Numbered from the stretch's first letter, positions 50,273 through 59,618 are shown. The stretch: DNA of 64,000 nt from Candidatus Zipacnadia bacterium (GCA_029821735.1 JALGSU010000020.1:1-64000); one strand, 5' to 3'. Translations and numbers: made by a program. Notes: generated by a model from the sequence alone, not told the origin.

Positions 50273-51346
50273 ATGACCATACTCGATCGCTACATAATCG
50301 GCGAGACGCTGCGCCCGTTCTTCGTGGCGCTGGCCGCCTTCGTGACTCTGCTCACCGGCCATATGCTCTTCCGCGTGGTCGAGGTGATTGTGGAGCACGG
50401 CGTGCCGCTGCCATCGGTGCTGCGCTTCGTGGCGCTGCAGGTGCCGGGCGCGGCGGTGATGGCGCTGCCGATGGCGACGCTCATGGGCGGGTGCCTGGCT
50501 GTGAACCGGCTGGCATCGGACCAGGAGGTAACGGCCATGCGGGCGGGCGGCGCGTCGCTCACTCGCGCCATGCTGCCAATCTGGCTGCTGGGAGTGGTGG
50601 CGACGCTGGCGACCTTCGCGATCAACGAGGGGCTGGTGCCATACACGCGGACCGAGGCCGAGCGGCTCGTGCGCGAGATGGTGCTGCGACGCCAGGCGCT
50701 GGCCTTTGAGCCGGGGCAGTTCACCGATACTGGTGAGGGCATTCACTTCTACGTGGGCGATCGCGACGATGCGGGACAACTGCGCGACGTGCTGATCTTC
50801 CAGCGACAGGGCGCGGACTCGCCGCTGCTCATCACCGCCGAGCGCGCGATCTTCCAGGGAGACCACCTCTACCCGGTGAACGCGCGGACCTACTACGTCG
50901 ACCGCGAACAGGGCGCGACGATGGTCGCCAGCGGCAGCGTGGACATCGACTTGCGGCAGGTCGCCCGTGCGGCAGCGTCAGCGCCGGGCTCATATGGTAT
51001 CAGCGAGATGTCGCTGAGCGAACTTGTCGACAAGCGCGCGCAGGTCCGCGGGGAAGTGCCGGGCGCGGGACGGTCCTATACCGTCGAGATCCACTCGCGA
51101 CTGGCGCTGGTTGCCTCGTGCCTGGTGTTCGCGATCCTGGCCGGGCCGATCACACTGCGCTTTGCGCGCGGGCAGAGTCTCGTGGGCGTGATGGCCACGC
51201 TGATCATCGCCTTCGGATACTTCCTGGTGATGCTGTGGCTGCGCACCATCGGCGAAGCGGGGACCGCGCCGCCAGTGGTCGCTGCGTGGGCGCAAAACGT
51301 CGTGTTGGCGGGGATTGGGATATTCGGGCTGTGGCGGATGCGATGA
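50273..51346 (+). CDS. LptF/LptG-family permease
   Basis: A 357-residue membrane protein of the YjgP/YjgQ family. Three membrane segments precede a periplasmic domain (about residues 130-260), followed by three more. Diagnostic segments are ILDRYIIGETLRPFFVALAA at the start, MALPMATLMGGCLAVNRLAS, DQEVTAMRAGG and RLALVASCLVFAILAGPITL. With LptB it extracts lipopolysaccharide or a similar lipid from the inner membrane. It is followed 45 bases later by an LptD-like gene. Only one LptF/G gene is visible, so its partner lies elsewhere or the complex is a homodimer. Confidence 0.88.
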   Translation: MTILDRYIIGETLRPFFVALAAFVTLLTGHMLFRVVEVIVEHGVPLPSVLRFVALQVPGAAVMALPMATLMGGCLAVNRLASDQEVTAMRAGGASLTRAMLPIWLLGVVATLATFAINEGLVPYTRTEAERLVREMVLRRQALAFEPGQFTDTGEGIHFYVGDRDDAGQLRDVLIFQRQGADSPLLITAERAIFQGDHLYPVNARTYYVDREQGATMVASGSVDIDLRQVARAAASAPGSYGISEMSLSELVDKRAQVRGEVPGAGRSYTVEIHSRLALVASCLVFAILAGPITLRFARGQSLVGVMATLIIAFGYFLVMLWLRTIGEAGTAPPVVAAWAQNVVLAGIGIFGLWRMR

Positions 51347-51390
51347 ATGGCCCGTGGCATGTGAGTTGCCCATCTGAGCAGGGAGCGTAG

Positions 51391-53619
51391 ATGAAGCGAG
51401 GCGCGTGGCGGACAATCGGGGCGGTCACCGGGGCCATCACCATGGCCTGCGTCTGCGCATGCCTGCCCACCAGCGCTGACGACGTTGAGCAGACGATCGC
51501 GCCTGATGCGGCTGGGGAGATTCAGGTGTGGCCGCCGCAGCCTCAGGACAAGCAGTTCACCCTCCGCGCCGACCATATCTACTACTACGAGGGTGCGACA
51601 GGGCTGCAGGGCAATGTGGAAGTGGTGCACCAGGGGATCACCATCCGCGCGGATGTGGGGGAGATCGACGCCGAGCGCGTGTGGGGGCAGTTCCGCGGGA
51701 ACGTGACCATCACTGGAGATAAGCATACGACGACCGTCGACCTGCTGCGCGTGAACTTCGACACCGAAGAGTGGATCCTCGACGGCGGGCGCACCACCGT
51801 CGAGCCGGAGTATTTCGAGACCGGAATTGTGGAGCCGGTCTACGTGCACGGCGGGACCGTCGCCGCCGAGCCGGGCGGGGAGCCAGTCCATATCACCGAC
51901 GCCACCGTCACCACATGCGACCTCGAGGAGCCGCACTACGGGCTGAGCACGCGCGAGGCAACGCTGCGCGGTGACGATACGCTGGTGATGCACCGACCGG
52001 GGCTGCAACTCTTCGGGACCACAATCGTCCGCTACCCGTGGGACCTGGCGCTGTCCACCACGCGGCGAGACAACAGGTTCTTCCCTGAGTTCGGGCAGAA
52101 CTCGGTCGAGGGCTACTACGCCAAACTGGCGTACATGTATCTCGCGGGCGAACTCGGCGACGGATTCTTGCGGCTGAACCTGAGCGAGAATCGCGGCGTA
52201 GGTCTGGGAGCGGACCATTACTTCGAGGGTAGCCACGTGGGTGAACTGTCGCTGTTCTTCGAGCCGCAGGAGGGCTCGTTCAGCGCGCGGGGCCGCGACA
52301 GCTACGACATCACCGACCAACTCACCTCGAACCTGAACGTGAGCGCGCAGAACAACTCGGGGTATGCCGGATCGACCACGTCACTGTCGTCGAACCTGAA
52401 CTTCCGCTACACCGGCGACAACGCGACGACGAACCTGGGCTTCGACCACGGTCTGACCGAGAGCACATACTCCACGAGCCGGCGCTTCACCACGAACTTC
52501 AGCCACCGCCAGCGTGTGGGCGATCAGGGAAACTGGACCATGCAGGCGGTGATGCGGGAGTCCGACTACGGTGGGGACGCGGGGACGCGTTCGACGCTTG
52601 AGACGGATTTTCAGTATGCCGACCGCTACGATGCCTTCGACTGGTCAGTGGCCGCCGACCGTAACTGGGACCTGGAGGGCGGCGCCGCCGGTAGCTACGA
52701 CCTCGAGCGCCTGCCGGAGATCGTGCTCAACACCGATACCCAGCGCCTCGGGAACGCCGAACTGCTGGGGATGGTGCCCTTCCGGGCCACAGTGCGGGCG
52801 GGACATTTCATCCAGTACCCGGACGAAGACCAGATATCGATGGCAGCGATTGAGACGCAACTTGGCGGGGAGTCGCAGCAGTGGGGCGACAGCATCTTCC
52901 GCACGAGCGGGCGCTTCAATCAGGGGTTCTACGACGATGGTTCGGCGCGCTATACCGTCGGGCTGACCAGCAGCCTGGAGACGGACTTCGGCGCCGGGTG
53001 GGAGTCGCGAGTGTCGCACAATTACGGCGGCGTGCACGGGTATTCGCCGCTGCGACGCGACTACGGGGGCAGCTACGAAGACCTGACCTTTCAGCTCGTG
53101 CGGCAGCGGAACCGGCGCTCACGCGTGGAGCTTTCATCGGGCTATGATTTCCGCGACAACCGCTACCGGGAGGCGAGGCTGCGAGCGCACTGGGAGATCA
53201 CCCCGAACGATCGCGTGGAAGTCACGGCCGGGCGAGCGGTCGAGGAGGGGCTGTGGCGGCCGGTGCGCACGCGCTGGACACACGCGGGCGGCGACCTGTC
53301 TTACCTGGCGCTGAGCTCCTACTACGACCCGTCGCGCGGGCAACTTACCAGCGCCGAGGCGGAGATGGACTGGCGCATCGGGTCGCAGTGGCGCTTCGAA
53401 GCCCTCGGCACCTATTCAGGATACTCGGAGAAACTCGACCAGTTCAACTTGCGTCTCACGCGTGACCTGCACTGCTGGGTGGCGTCGCTCACCTACAACC
53501 AGGCGCTCAACGAGATACGGCTGAATCTGGGGATCAAGGCGTATCCGTCCGACGACCGCCAGTGGTCTCTGGGCGGTAGCGGGCAGCGGCTCGGCAGCTA
53601 CGCGGGGACCTACTATTGA
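51391..53619 (+). CDS. lptD: LptD-like outer-membrane lipopolysaccharide transport protein
   Basis: A 742-residue protein with a signal peptide (VTGAITMACVCACLPTSA). An N-terminal OstA/LptA-like domain follows (FTLRADHIYYYEGATGLQGN, VEVVHQGITIRADVGEID), then HITDATVTTCDLEEPHYGLS, which matches the LptD 'TTC....P.Y' segment that leads into the barrel. The remaining about 450 residues are alternating-strand beta-barrel sequence. LptD inserts lipopolysaccharide into the outer leaflet, so its presence makes this a diderm. It is shorter in the N-domain than E. coli LptD. It follows lptF in the same direction. Confidence 0.85.
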   Translation: MKRGAWRTIGAVTGAITMACVCACLPTSADDVEQTIAPDAAGEIQVWPPQPQDKQFTLRADHIYYYEGATGLQGNVEVVHQGITIRADVGEIDAERVWGQFRGNVTITGDKHTTTVDLLRVNFDTEEWILDGGRTTVEPEYFETGIVEPVYVHGGTVAAEPGGEPVHITDATVTTCDLEEPHYGLSTREATLRGDDTLVMHRPGLQLFGTTIVRYPWDLALSTTRRDNRFFPEFGQNSVEGYYAKLAYMYLAGELGDGFLRLNLSENRGVGLGADHYFEGSHVGELSLFFEPQEGSFSARGRDSYDITDQLTSNLNVSAQNNSGYAGSTTSLSSNLNFRYTGDNATTNLGFDHGLTESTYSTSRRFTTNFSHRQRVGDQGNWTMQAVMRESDYGGDAGTRSTLETDFQYADRYDAFDWSVAADRNWDLEGGAAGSYDLERLPEIVLNTDTQRLGNAELLGMVPFRATVRAGHFIQYPDEDQISMAAIETQLGGESQQWGDSIFRTSGRFNQGFYDDGSARYTVGLTSSLETDFGAGWESRVSHNYGGVHGYSPLRRDYGGSYEDLTFQLVRQRNRRSRVELSSGYDFRDNRYREARLRAHWEITPNDRVEVTAGRAVEEGLWRPVRTRWTHAGGDLSYLALSSYYDPSRGQLTSAEAEMDWRIGSQWRFEALGTYSGYSEKLDQFNLRLTRDLHCWVASLTYNQALNEIRLNLGIKAYPSDDRQWSLGGSGQRLGSYAGTYY

Positions 53620-53629
53620 CGACCCGCAG

Positions 53630-54670
53630 CTATATGACCTGGCGGACCGTGTCCTCTAACACCTGAAGATCCTCGATGCAATCCTCACCATCAGACAGCG
53701 GACGAGTCCCCGTGCGCACGCAGTCCACGAAGTGCGCGCCCTCATTGGCGAAAGCCCACGTCCACCCGGAGATCGGCTGCGATAGCTGCGGAGAGGCGCC
53801 GGCGCGGTAGACCGTCACCGTTGCCGAGACATTGCGCAGCAGCGGCGGGGGAGTGACCACTTCAATCCAGCCGTGCTCGAAGTAGATGCGCACATGCTCC
53901 TCCCAAGCATGAGCGTCCAGCCAGCCGAACTCCAGGCTGACCGGGCAGCGACCCTCGCAGTCAACATGCCACAGCCGACCGGTCGGGTTGAATGACGCGT
54001 GGCGGACCGACAACGGACCGTCCGTCAGGTGGCGCACCAGATTGATGTTGTGGCAGTACACGTTGTTGAGGGAGTTGTAGAGCGAGGCCCACTCATTGGG
54101 AACCCAGTCGGGCAGCGGCGTGGCCTCGAAATCCGGGAGAGGCTCGTCAGTGGTGAGATGGCCCGTCAGGCCGCACTGCCAGCCGCCGCCAAAACTGTGA
54201 GCGCGAGCGAAAGTCATCTCGCCGAGTTCACCGGACGCCAGCCAGCCATCGATCAGGCGGCGGGCCTCGCGCACCCCGTCATCGTAGCGCTTCATGTAGC
54301 CGACCATGTGGAAAGCGCCGTCAGCCGCCGAGTCGAGCATGCGTCGGGCCGATGCGACCGAGACGGTCATGGGCTTCTCGGTCATCACCGGCTTGCCCGC
54401 CGCGAGCAGATCGCAGACGATGCGTTCGTTCAGGCTTTCGTGGGTGATCGCGACGACCGCGTCGATGTCGTCGGCCTCGGCGAGCGCCATATGAGAGTTG
54501 ACCGTGCGCTCGATCCCGTGGCGCGCCGCCACGAGTTCGCGCAACCGCGGACGCGCCTCCGCGAGAGCCACGACTTCGCACCCATCGAGCGCCGCGAAGT
54601 TGGCCAGATGCGCCAACTGACCCATGTAGCCACAACCGACAAAACCCAGGCGAACCGGACGGTCGGACAT
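53630..54670 (-). CDS. Gfo/Idh/MocA-family oxidoreductase
   Basis: A 346-residue protein. The NAD(P)-binding motif GFVGCGYMGQLAHLANF is at the N-terminus, and MTEKPMTVS holds the EKP motif with the conserved Lys, unlike the family member at 27017. SLNNVYCHNINLVRHLTDGP supplies the substrate-domain H..N..RH pattern. The family oxidises or reduces sugars or inositols. Start at 54670 after GGGGGCTGTCACC. It converges with lptD (10-base gap) and lies downstream of pheT with 25 bases between, so it may be read through from the pheS operon. Confidence 0.88.
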   Translation of the reverse strand: MSDRPVRLGFVGCGYMGQLAHLANFAALDGCEVVALAEARPRLRELVAARHGIERTVNSHMALAEADDIDAVVAITHESLNERIVCDLLAAGKPVMTEKPMTVSVASARRMLDSAADGAFHMVGYMKRYDDGVREARRLIDGWLASGELGEMTFARAHSFGGGWQCGLTGHLTTDEPLPDFEATPLPDWVPNEWASLYNSLNNVYCHNINLVRHLTDGPLSVRHASFNPTGRLWHVDCEGRCPVSLEFGWLDAHAWEEHVRIYFEHGWIEVVTPPPLLRNVSATVTVYRAGASPQLSQPISGWTWAFANEGAHFVDCVRTGTRPLSDGEDCIEDLQVLEDTVRQVI

Positions 54671-54695
54671 GGTGACAGCCCCCTGCAACGGCCGG

Positions 54696-56810
54696 TTACC
54701 AGCTTCGGACGGTGGCGCCGAGTTCGCGGTCGAGGTGCTCGGTCACCGCGGACATGCGGGCGTCCACCTCTTCGTCAGTGAGCGTGCGGTCCGGCAGGCG
54801 GAACGCCAATCGCAGCGCCACCTGACGGTTGCCCGCACCGATGCGGTCTTCGTCAACATACACGTCGAAGACCTCCACCGACTGCAGATCATTTCCCGCA
54901 GAAGCGCGGACAGCATCCTCCAGAGCAGCGGCGCAATGCGCGTCATCATCCGGCACTACCACGGCGAGATCGCGCAGGGCCGCGGGCATGCGCGGGATGC
55001 GCGTGTACCGGGCGTTGAGGCTGCCCGCGTCAAGCAGCGCGCTCATCTGCACCTCGGCAGCATACGCCGCAGCAGGCAGGTCCCAACCGTCCTGGACCGT
55101 AGACGCGAGTTCGCCGATGACGCCGATACGCTCTCCGGCGAGCATGACTGCCGCGCAGTGGCCCGGTCGCATCGACGGATGCTCGGCGCGCTCGAAGGTC
55201 AGGCCCTCGATATACAGGGCCGCCGCCAACTCTTCGACGACGCCCTTGAGCCAGAAGAAGTCAACCTGCGCGCGTTCGTCGGGCACGTTCCAGGCGGAGC
55301 CGAGGACGGTGCCGGTGGCGAGGATCGCGAGGCGCAGCGGCTCATCGGGAAGCTGCTCGTCGCCGGGCAGAAAGACGCGGCCGATGTCGAAGAGCGCGAT
55401 GTCCTGCACGCGCTGGCGGGCGTTGTAGCGCGCGGCACGCAGGATCGACGGCAGCATGGTTGTGCGCAGCAGATTCTCCTCTGCCGACATTGGGTCGCGA
55501 AGCTCCAGCGCGGTGCGTTCGGGGCCGTCAGCGGGCAGGCCGCAGGCGTCCAGGTCGCGGCCGCAGACCATTGAGAAACTGACGTTCTCGTGCAGGCCGG
55601 CGCCGCGCAGTGCCTCGCGTGCGCGCTCCTCGAGACGCTGCGAGCGCGTGAGCAGACCGGCCTCCGAAGGTGCAGAGGGCAGCGTGGTGGCGATGTTGTT
55701 GTAGCCGTGGATGATCGCGATCTCCTCGATCAGGTCGATCTCGCGCTCGACGTCCCACCGTGCGGTGGGCACGTGGACAGTCAGCGGATCACCGTCGTCC
55801 ACGCCGAACCCGATTGAGCGCAGGAGCGCGGCCTGGTCATCAGCGGCGAGATCAGTCCCGAGGATCGCGTTGGTGCGCTCGGGTCGCAGCTGTACGGCCA
55901 GCGGCTCGAAGGGCCGCGAGCAGACATCGATCGCCGGGGCGATGACCTCGCCGCCAGCGGTCTCGACGATCAGTTCTGCTGCGCGCGCCAGAGCCGGCAA
56001 CGTCAGGTTCGGGTCCACGTGACGCTCGAAGCGGTATGACGCGTCCGTGCCCATGCCGAGGCGCATCGCACTGCGGCGGATCATGGTCGGGTCGAAGTGC
56101 GCCGACTCGACGAGCACGTCGCTGGTGCGATCGCGCATCTCGCTATCCACTCCGCCCATGATGCCCGCCAGCGCCACCGCGCCCTTGGGGTCGGCTATCA
56201 CCAGCTCTTCGGGCGTGAGCTTTCGCTCGGTCTCGTCGATGGTTACGAGCTTCTCGCCCGCCTCGGCGCGCCGGACGATGATGTGGCCGCCTACCACGAG
56301 GCGATGGTCGAAAGCGTGCAGCGGCTGGCCGAGCTCCCAGAGCACATAGTTGCTGGCGTCGACCACGTTGTTGATGGGCCGCAGACCCGCCGCCTCGAGG
56401 CGATGGGCAAGCCATGTCGGCGACGGTCCGACCGCCACGCCGGTAACCCGCAGGGCGCTGTAACGCGGGCAGCCCTCGACACACTCGATGGTCACGCGGG
56501 CGTCGCCCTGCTTGAGGTCGCTCTCCGCCACGGCAGGTTCGGCGGTCGCCGGGATGCTGTGGGCGGGCAGTGCGGCCTCGACGCCAAGCAGCGCCGCCGC
56601 GTGGCGGGCGACGCCGTACATGGACAGCAAGTCGCCGCGGTTGGAGGTAACGGAGGTCACGAAGACGAGGTCGGACGCCTGGCCGTCCTCGCTGGTCCAC
56701 TCGTCAATCTCCTCGACCTCGAGACCACCCATGGTGAGCACGTCGGCGAGCTCGGCGGCCGGCATGTCGGTGGGAAGATACTCTTTGAGCCAAGTGTAGG
56801 GTATGCGCAT
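54696..56810 (-). CDS. pheT: Phenylalanine-tRNA ligase beta subunit, lacking the N-terminal tRNA-binding domain
   Basis: A 704-residue PheT. The N-terminus MRIPYTWLKEYLPTDMPAAE is followed by EVEEIDEW and then directly by VFVTSVTSNRGDLLSMYGVA. In usual PheT (about 790-800 residues) about 110 residues of an EMAP-II-like tRNA-binding domain stand between those points. The rest is normal: the B3/B4 editing region (RPINNVVDASNYVLWELGQP), B5 and the FDX-ACB domain at the end. It forms an alpha2-beta2 enzyme with PheS. The gene starts 33 bases after pheS. Confidence 0.93.
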   Translation of the reverse strand: MRIPYTWLKEYLPTDMPAAELADVLTMGGLEVEEIDEWTSEDGQASDLVFVTSVTSNRGDLLSMYGVARHAAALLGVEAALPAHSIPATAEPAVAESDLKQGDARVTIECVEGCPRYSALRVTGVAVGPSPTWLAHRLEAAGLRPINNVVDASNYVLWELGQPLHAFDHRLVVGGHIIVRRAEAGEKLVTIDETERKLTPEELVIADPKGAVALAGIMGGVDSEMRDRTSDVLVESAHFDPTMIRRSAMRLGMGTDASYRFERHVDPNLTLPALARAAELIVETAGGEVIAPAIDVCSRPFEPLAVQLRPERTNAILGTDLAADDQAALLRSIGFGVDDGDPLTVHVPTARWDVEREIDLIEEIAIIHGYNNIATTLPSAPSEAGLLTRSQRLEERAREALRGAGLHENVSFSMVCGRDLDACGLPADGPERTALELRDPMSAEENLLRTTMLPSILRAARYNARQRVQDIALFDIGRVFLPGDEQLPDEPLRLAILATGTVLGSAWNVPDERAQVDFFWLKGVVEELAAALYIEGLTFERAEHPSMRPGHCAAVMLAGERIGVIGELASTVQDGWDLPAAAYAAEVQMSALLDAGSLNARYTRIPRMPAALRDLAVVVPDDDAHCAAALEDAVRASAGNDLQSVEVFDVYVDEDRIGAGNRQVALRLAFRLPDRTLTDEEVDARMSAVTEHLDRELGATVRSW

Positions 56811-56843
56811 TGTTTTTGCCTCCAGTAGCCCTTTGCTCGCCGT

Positions 56844-57851
56844 CTAGAACTGTGCCAGCATGCGCATGTCGCCGCTGTAGAGCAGGCGCATGTCCTCGAT
56901 GCCGTAGCGCAACATCGCGAAGCGCTCCATGCCGACGCCGAAAGCGAAACCTGTATAGCGCTCAGTGTCGTAACCGACTGCGGACAGGACGTTGGGGTCA
57001 ACCATTCCCGCGCCACCAAGCTCCAGCCAGCCAGTCTGCGAGCAGACGCGGCAACCGTCGCCGCCGCACATGTAGCAGCTGACCGCGAACTCCGCGCTCG
57101 GCTCGGTGAAGGGGAAGAAGTCCGGGCGGAAACGCACCCGAACATCCGGCCCGAACATCCCGTGGGCGAACGACAGCAGCGTGCCCTTGAGGTCCGCGAA
57201 GGTGATGCCCTCATCCACACACAAGCCCTCCAACTGGTGGAAGGTGTGCGAGTGCGTGGCGTCCACCGTGTCGCGGCGGAAGCAGCGGCCCGGGACCACC
57301 ACGCGCACCGGCGGCTCCTGGGACTCCATCACGCGGATCTGCACAGTCGAAGTCTGGCTGCGCAGGACCACGTCGTCCTCAATGTAGAAAGTCATCTGCT
57401 CGTCCATCGCCGGGTGATCGTCCGGGTAGTTGAGCGCCTCGAACGCGTAATGGTAGTTCTCGACCTCGGGACCCTCGGCAACGGCGTACCCGAGGCCAAG
57501 GAAGATGTTGATCATGTCCTGGCGCACCTGCATGAGCGGGTGGCGGCCGGCCATGCGAGTGGCCCGGCCGGGCAAGGTGACATCTATGGCATCGGCGGGG
57601 CCGGAGCCAGCAGCCAGTTCGTCCTGGCGCTGCTGCAGCATCGCCTCGAGTTCGCCCTTGACCTGGTTGATGAGCTGGCCCGCCTCGGGGCGCTGCTCGG
57701 CAGGCACGTCCTTGATGCCCTGCTGCAGGTCGCGGAGCTGGCCCTTGCGGCCGAGGAACTTCACGCGTGCGGCCTCGACGTCGTCCTCGGTCTGTGCGGC
57801 CGCTAGCGCAGCGCGCGCCTCGTCAGCCATAGCTTTGAGTTTCTCGATCAT
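56844..57851 (-). CDS. pheS: Phenylalanine-tRNA ligase alpha subunit
   Basis: A 335-residue PheS. The start at 57851 follows AAAGAGGGATCACG; the upstream frame to 57947 overlaps the T-box leader. After an N-terminal coiled coil (MIEKLKAMADEARAALAAA, RKGQLRDLQQGIKDV) come the class II motifs, QVRQDMINIFLGLGYAVAEG and VVVPGRCFRRDTVDATHSHT, and FAFGVGMERFAMLRYGIEDM as motif 3. CYMCGGDGCRVC contains four Cys that could hold zinc. The enzyme charges tRNA-Phe with PheT. A T-box leader precedes the gene. Confidence 0.96.
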   Translation of the reverse strand: MIEKLKAMADEARAALAAAQTEDDVEAARVKFLGRKGQLRDLQQGIKDVPAEQRPEAGQLINQVKGELEAMLQQRQDELAAGSGPADAIDVTLPGRATRMAGRHPLMQVRQDMINIFLGLGYAVAEGPEVENYHYAFEALNYPDDHPAMDEQMTFYIEDDVVLRSQTSTVQIRVMESQEPPVRVVVPGRCFRRDTVDATHSHTFHQLEGLCVDEGITFADLKGTLLSFAHGMFGPDVRVRFRPDFFPFTEPSAEFAVSCYMCGGDGCRVCSQTGWLELGGAGMVDPNVLSAVGYDTERYTGFAFGVGMERFAMLRYGIEDMRLLYSGDMRMLAQF

Positions 57852-57879
57852 CGTGATCCCTCTTTCGGGCGGACGGTGG

Positions 57880-58130
57880 CCGCCCACGTACGAAAATACC
57901 CCGTCATCTCGTCCCAGGGACGAAAGCCGGGGCTTCCGTTGTACCACCCTTCATTGGTGGGTCTCCGGTAACGGCGGAGAGCCGGCTCGGCCTACTGGCA
58001 ACAGGCGTGCGCCTGTCCGTTCGGCGGGCAACTCGGGAGGGAAATTCAGCGCGGGGCCATCACACAAGCGCTCTCAGTCAGTGGCGCTTGCTTCCTGTGT
58101 GAGGCGTGTCCCACCCCTACTATTTCTCCG
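57880..58130 (-). promoter_or_regulatory. T-box riboswitch upstream of pheS
   Basis: On the minus strand AAGGGTGGTACAACGG (57936-57951) matches the T-box core, with ACAACG where ACCGCG is usual. It is followed by CGGAAGC, then a terminator: CCCCG...CGTCCC-T-GGGACG...CGGGG with a TATTTT end (about 57890-57932). Upstream is a stem I-like leader with a purine-rich GACTGAGAGCGC bulge region. The specifier is not certain; a UUC occurs within GCTGAATTTCCC. With pheST downstream, uncharged phenylalanine tRNA is the likely effector. Confidence 0.82.
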
Positions 58131-58144
58131 TCATCGTCTCTGGT

Positions 58145-58936
58145 CTATTGTCGCTGGCGAAGTATCTCGTAGGTCACAACGCCGGCGGCGATGGCCACGT
58201 TGAGGCTCTCGGCCCTGCCCGGCATTGGTATACATGTTCGTATGTCCGCCTGCGCGGCCACATCTTCGGCGAGACCGTGGGCCTCGCTGCCAACCATTAG
58301 CAGTGTCCGTTCCGGCCAGGCGATCTCCGTGTAGGCCTTCGCGCCCTCGCGGACGGTGGCTGCGGTCGTCACACCTCGCCCGGCGGCCCACCGGAGCATT
58401 TCGTCGGCGGACACGTCCTGCACGACCGGCACGTGAAACACCGAACCGGCGGTGGCGCGGACCACCTTGGGCTCATACAGGTCGACGCAACTGCCTGCGG
58501 CGATCAGCGCCGTGGCGGCCACGGCGTCTGCGAGCCGGATGAGCGTGCCCATGTTGCCCGGATCGCGCACGTCAACGGCGGCCAACAGTAAGGTCGCCTC
58601 TTCGGGCAGGTCATCGAGAGTGGTGGTGGGTATGGAAACCGCCGCCGCCAAGCCCTCGGGGGCCTGCACCTGGCTGAATGAGCGAAAGACCTGCTCGGTG
58701 ACATCCATCATGCGGCAGTCGACGCTGCGAAAGCGTTCTGCGAGGGCGTGGGCGCGGTCAGCTGTGGCCAGGTCTGGACAGTGGGCCAGGTAGCTGATGT
58801 TCGCGCCGCCGTCGAGTGCCTCTTCGAGTGCGCGGACGCCCTCGACGAGGAACTCGCCCCACTCGCGCCGCCCTTTAGCGGACGCGAGGGCTCTGAGCCG
58901 CTTAACGTACTGGTTCTGTGTGCTCTCTACAATCAA
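58145..58936 (-). CDS. TrmH/SpoU-family RNA 2'-O-methyltransferase
   Basis: A 263-residue SPOUT methyltransferase. The N-terminal substrate-binding part is RRGEFLVEG-like (REWGEFLVEGVRALEEAL). The knotted core follows: VDVRDPGNMGTLIRLADAVA (motif 1 NxGxxxR), LLMVGSEAHGLAEDV (motif 2) and CIPMPGRAESLNVAIAAGVV (motif 3). It methylates ribose in rRNA or tRNA; the target is unknown. The start is probably the TTG at 58936 after GGAGCGCATC. It lies between rplT and pheS, as in many bacteria. Confidence 0.9.
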   Translation of the reverse strand: MIVESTQNQYVKRLRALASAKGRREWGEFLVEGVRALEEALDGGANISYLAHCPDLATADRAHALAERFRSVDCRMMDVTEQVFRSFSQVQAPEGLAAAVSIPTTTLDDLPEEATLLLAAVDVRDPGNMGTLIRLADAVAATALIAAGSCVDLYEPKVVRATAGSVFHVPVVQDVSADEMLRWAAGRGVTTAATVREGAKAYTEIAWPERTLLMVGSEAHGLAEDVAAQADIRTCIPMPGRAESLNVAIAAGVVTYEILRQRQ

Positions 58937-58979
58937 GATGCGCTCCGGCGCCGGTGATGGCGCACGGTGGCAATACGTC

Positions 58980-59336
58980 TCAAGCCATCGCTTCGCGGGC
59001 GATCTCGACGACCTGGGCGAAGCCCTGGGGATCCTCGAGTGCCATCTGGGCGAGCATCTTGCGGTTGATCTCGACGTCGGCCTTCTTCAGCCCACCCATG
59101 AGGCGGCTGTAGTTGAGGCCGCACATTCGGGCGCCTGCGTTGATGCGGATGTTCCACAGGCGGCGGAAGTCGCGCTTCTTGCGGCGACGGTCGCGCCACG
59201 CGAATGCGCCGGCGCGGATGACCGTCTCGCGAACGCTCTTGTACATCGTGCGCCTGCCGCCCCAGTACCCCTTGGCGGCTTTGAGCCACTTCTTGTGCCG
59301 TCGCCGGCGCGTAAAGCCAGTCCTTACACGAGCCAT
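58980..59336 (-). CDS. rplT: 50S ribosomal protein L20
   Basis: A 118-residue L20 of canonical length. MARVRTGFTRRRRHKKWLKA and AKGYWGGRRTMYKSVRETVI match the family, as do RDRRRKKRDFRRLWNIRINA and GLNYSRLMGGLKKADVEIN. It is an assembly protein of the large subunit that also represses its own operon in several bacteria. It follows rpmI in the conserved infC-rpmI-rplT order. The ATG follows GGGGAAGATAGACAG. Confidence 0.97.
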   Translation of the reverse strand: MARVRTGFTRRRRHKKWLKAAKGYWGGRRTMYKSVRETVIRAGAFAWRDRRRKKRDFRRLWNIRINAGARMCGLNYSRLMGGLKKADVEINRKMLAQMALEDPQGFAQVVEIAREAMA

Positions 59337-59420
59337 CTGTCTATCTTCCCCTTCACCATCGGGCCCAACTGAAGGCGAGCCCGAGGAACTCTTTCATTTC
59401 GTATCGGGTAACCGACGACG

Positions 59421-59618
59421 TCAGGGCAGGAGACCGTCGATGTTCTTCCTGTCGCCGCCCTGGAGCTGGGCCATCCGGCCGAGCTTGCGCATTCGCTGCC
59501 CGGACTTCTGCATGGCGAGGTGGTGCTGGGCCTGCTGCTTGTACATGATCTTGCCGTTCTTCGTGCGCTTGAAGCGCTTGAGGACGGCGCGTCTGGTCTT
59601 CATCTTCTTGCTACCCAC
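59421..59618 (-). CDS. rpmI: 50S ribosomal protein L35
   Basis: A 65-residue L35. The start is a GTG at 59618, set by GGGAG eight bases upstream; the open frame to 59723 is not homologous. The N-terminus MGSKKMKTRRAVLKRFKRTK replaces the usual PKMKTHKAAAKRF. The C-terminus KIMYKQQAQHHLAMQKSGQR, then LQGGDRKNIDGLLP, is typical. It lies between infC and rplT as in most bacteria. Confidence 0.93.
   Translation of the reverse strand: MGSKKMKTRRAVLKRFKRTKNGKIMYKQQAQHHLAMQKSGQRMRKLGRMAQLQGGDRKNIDGLLP

Noticed and set aside
51076-52320. Long minus-strand ORF (414 codons)
   Set aside because: It is antisense to lptF and lptD; both have family motifs in the plus-strand frames.
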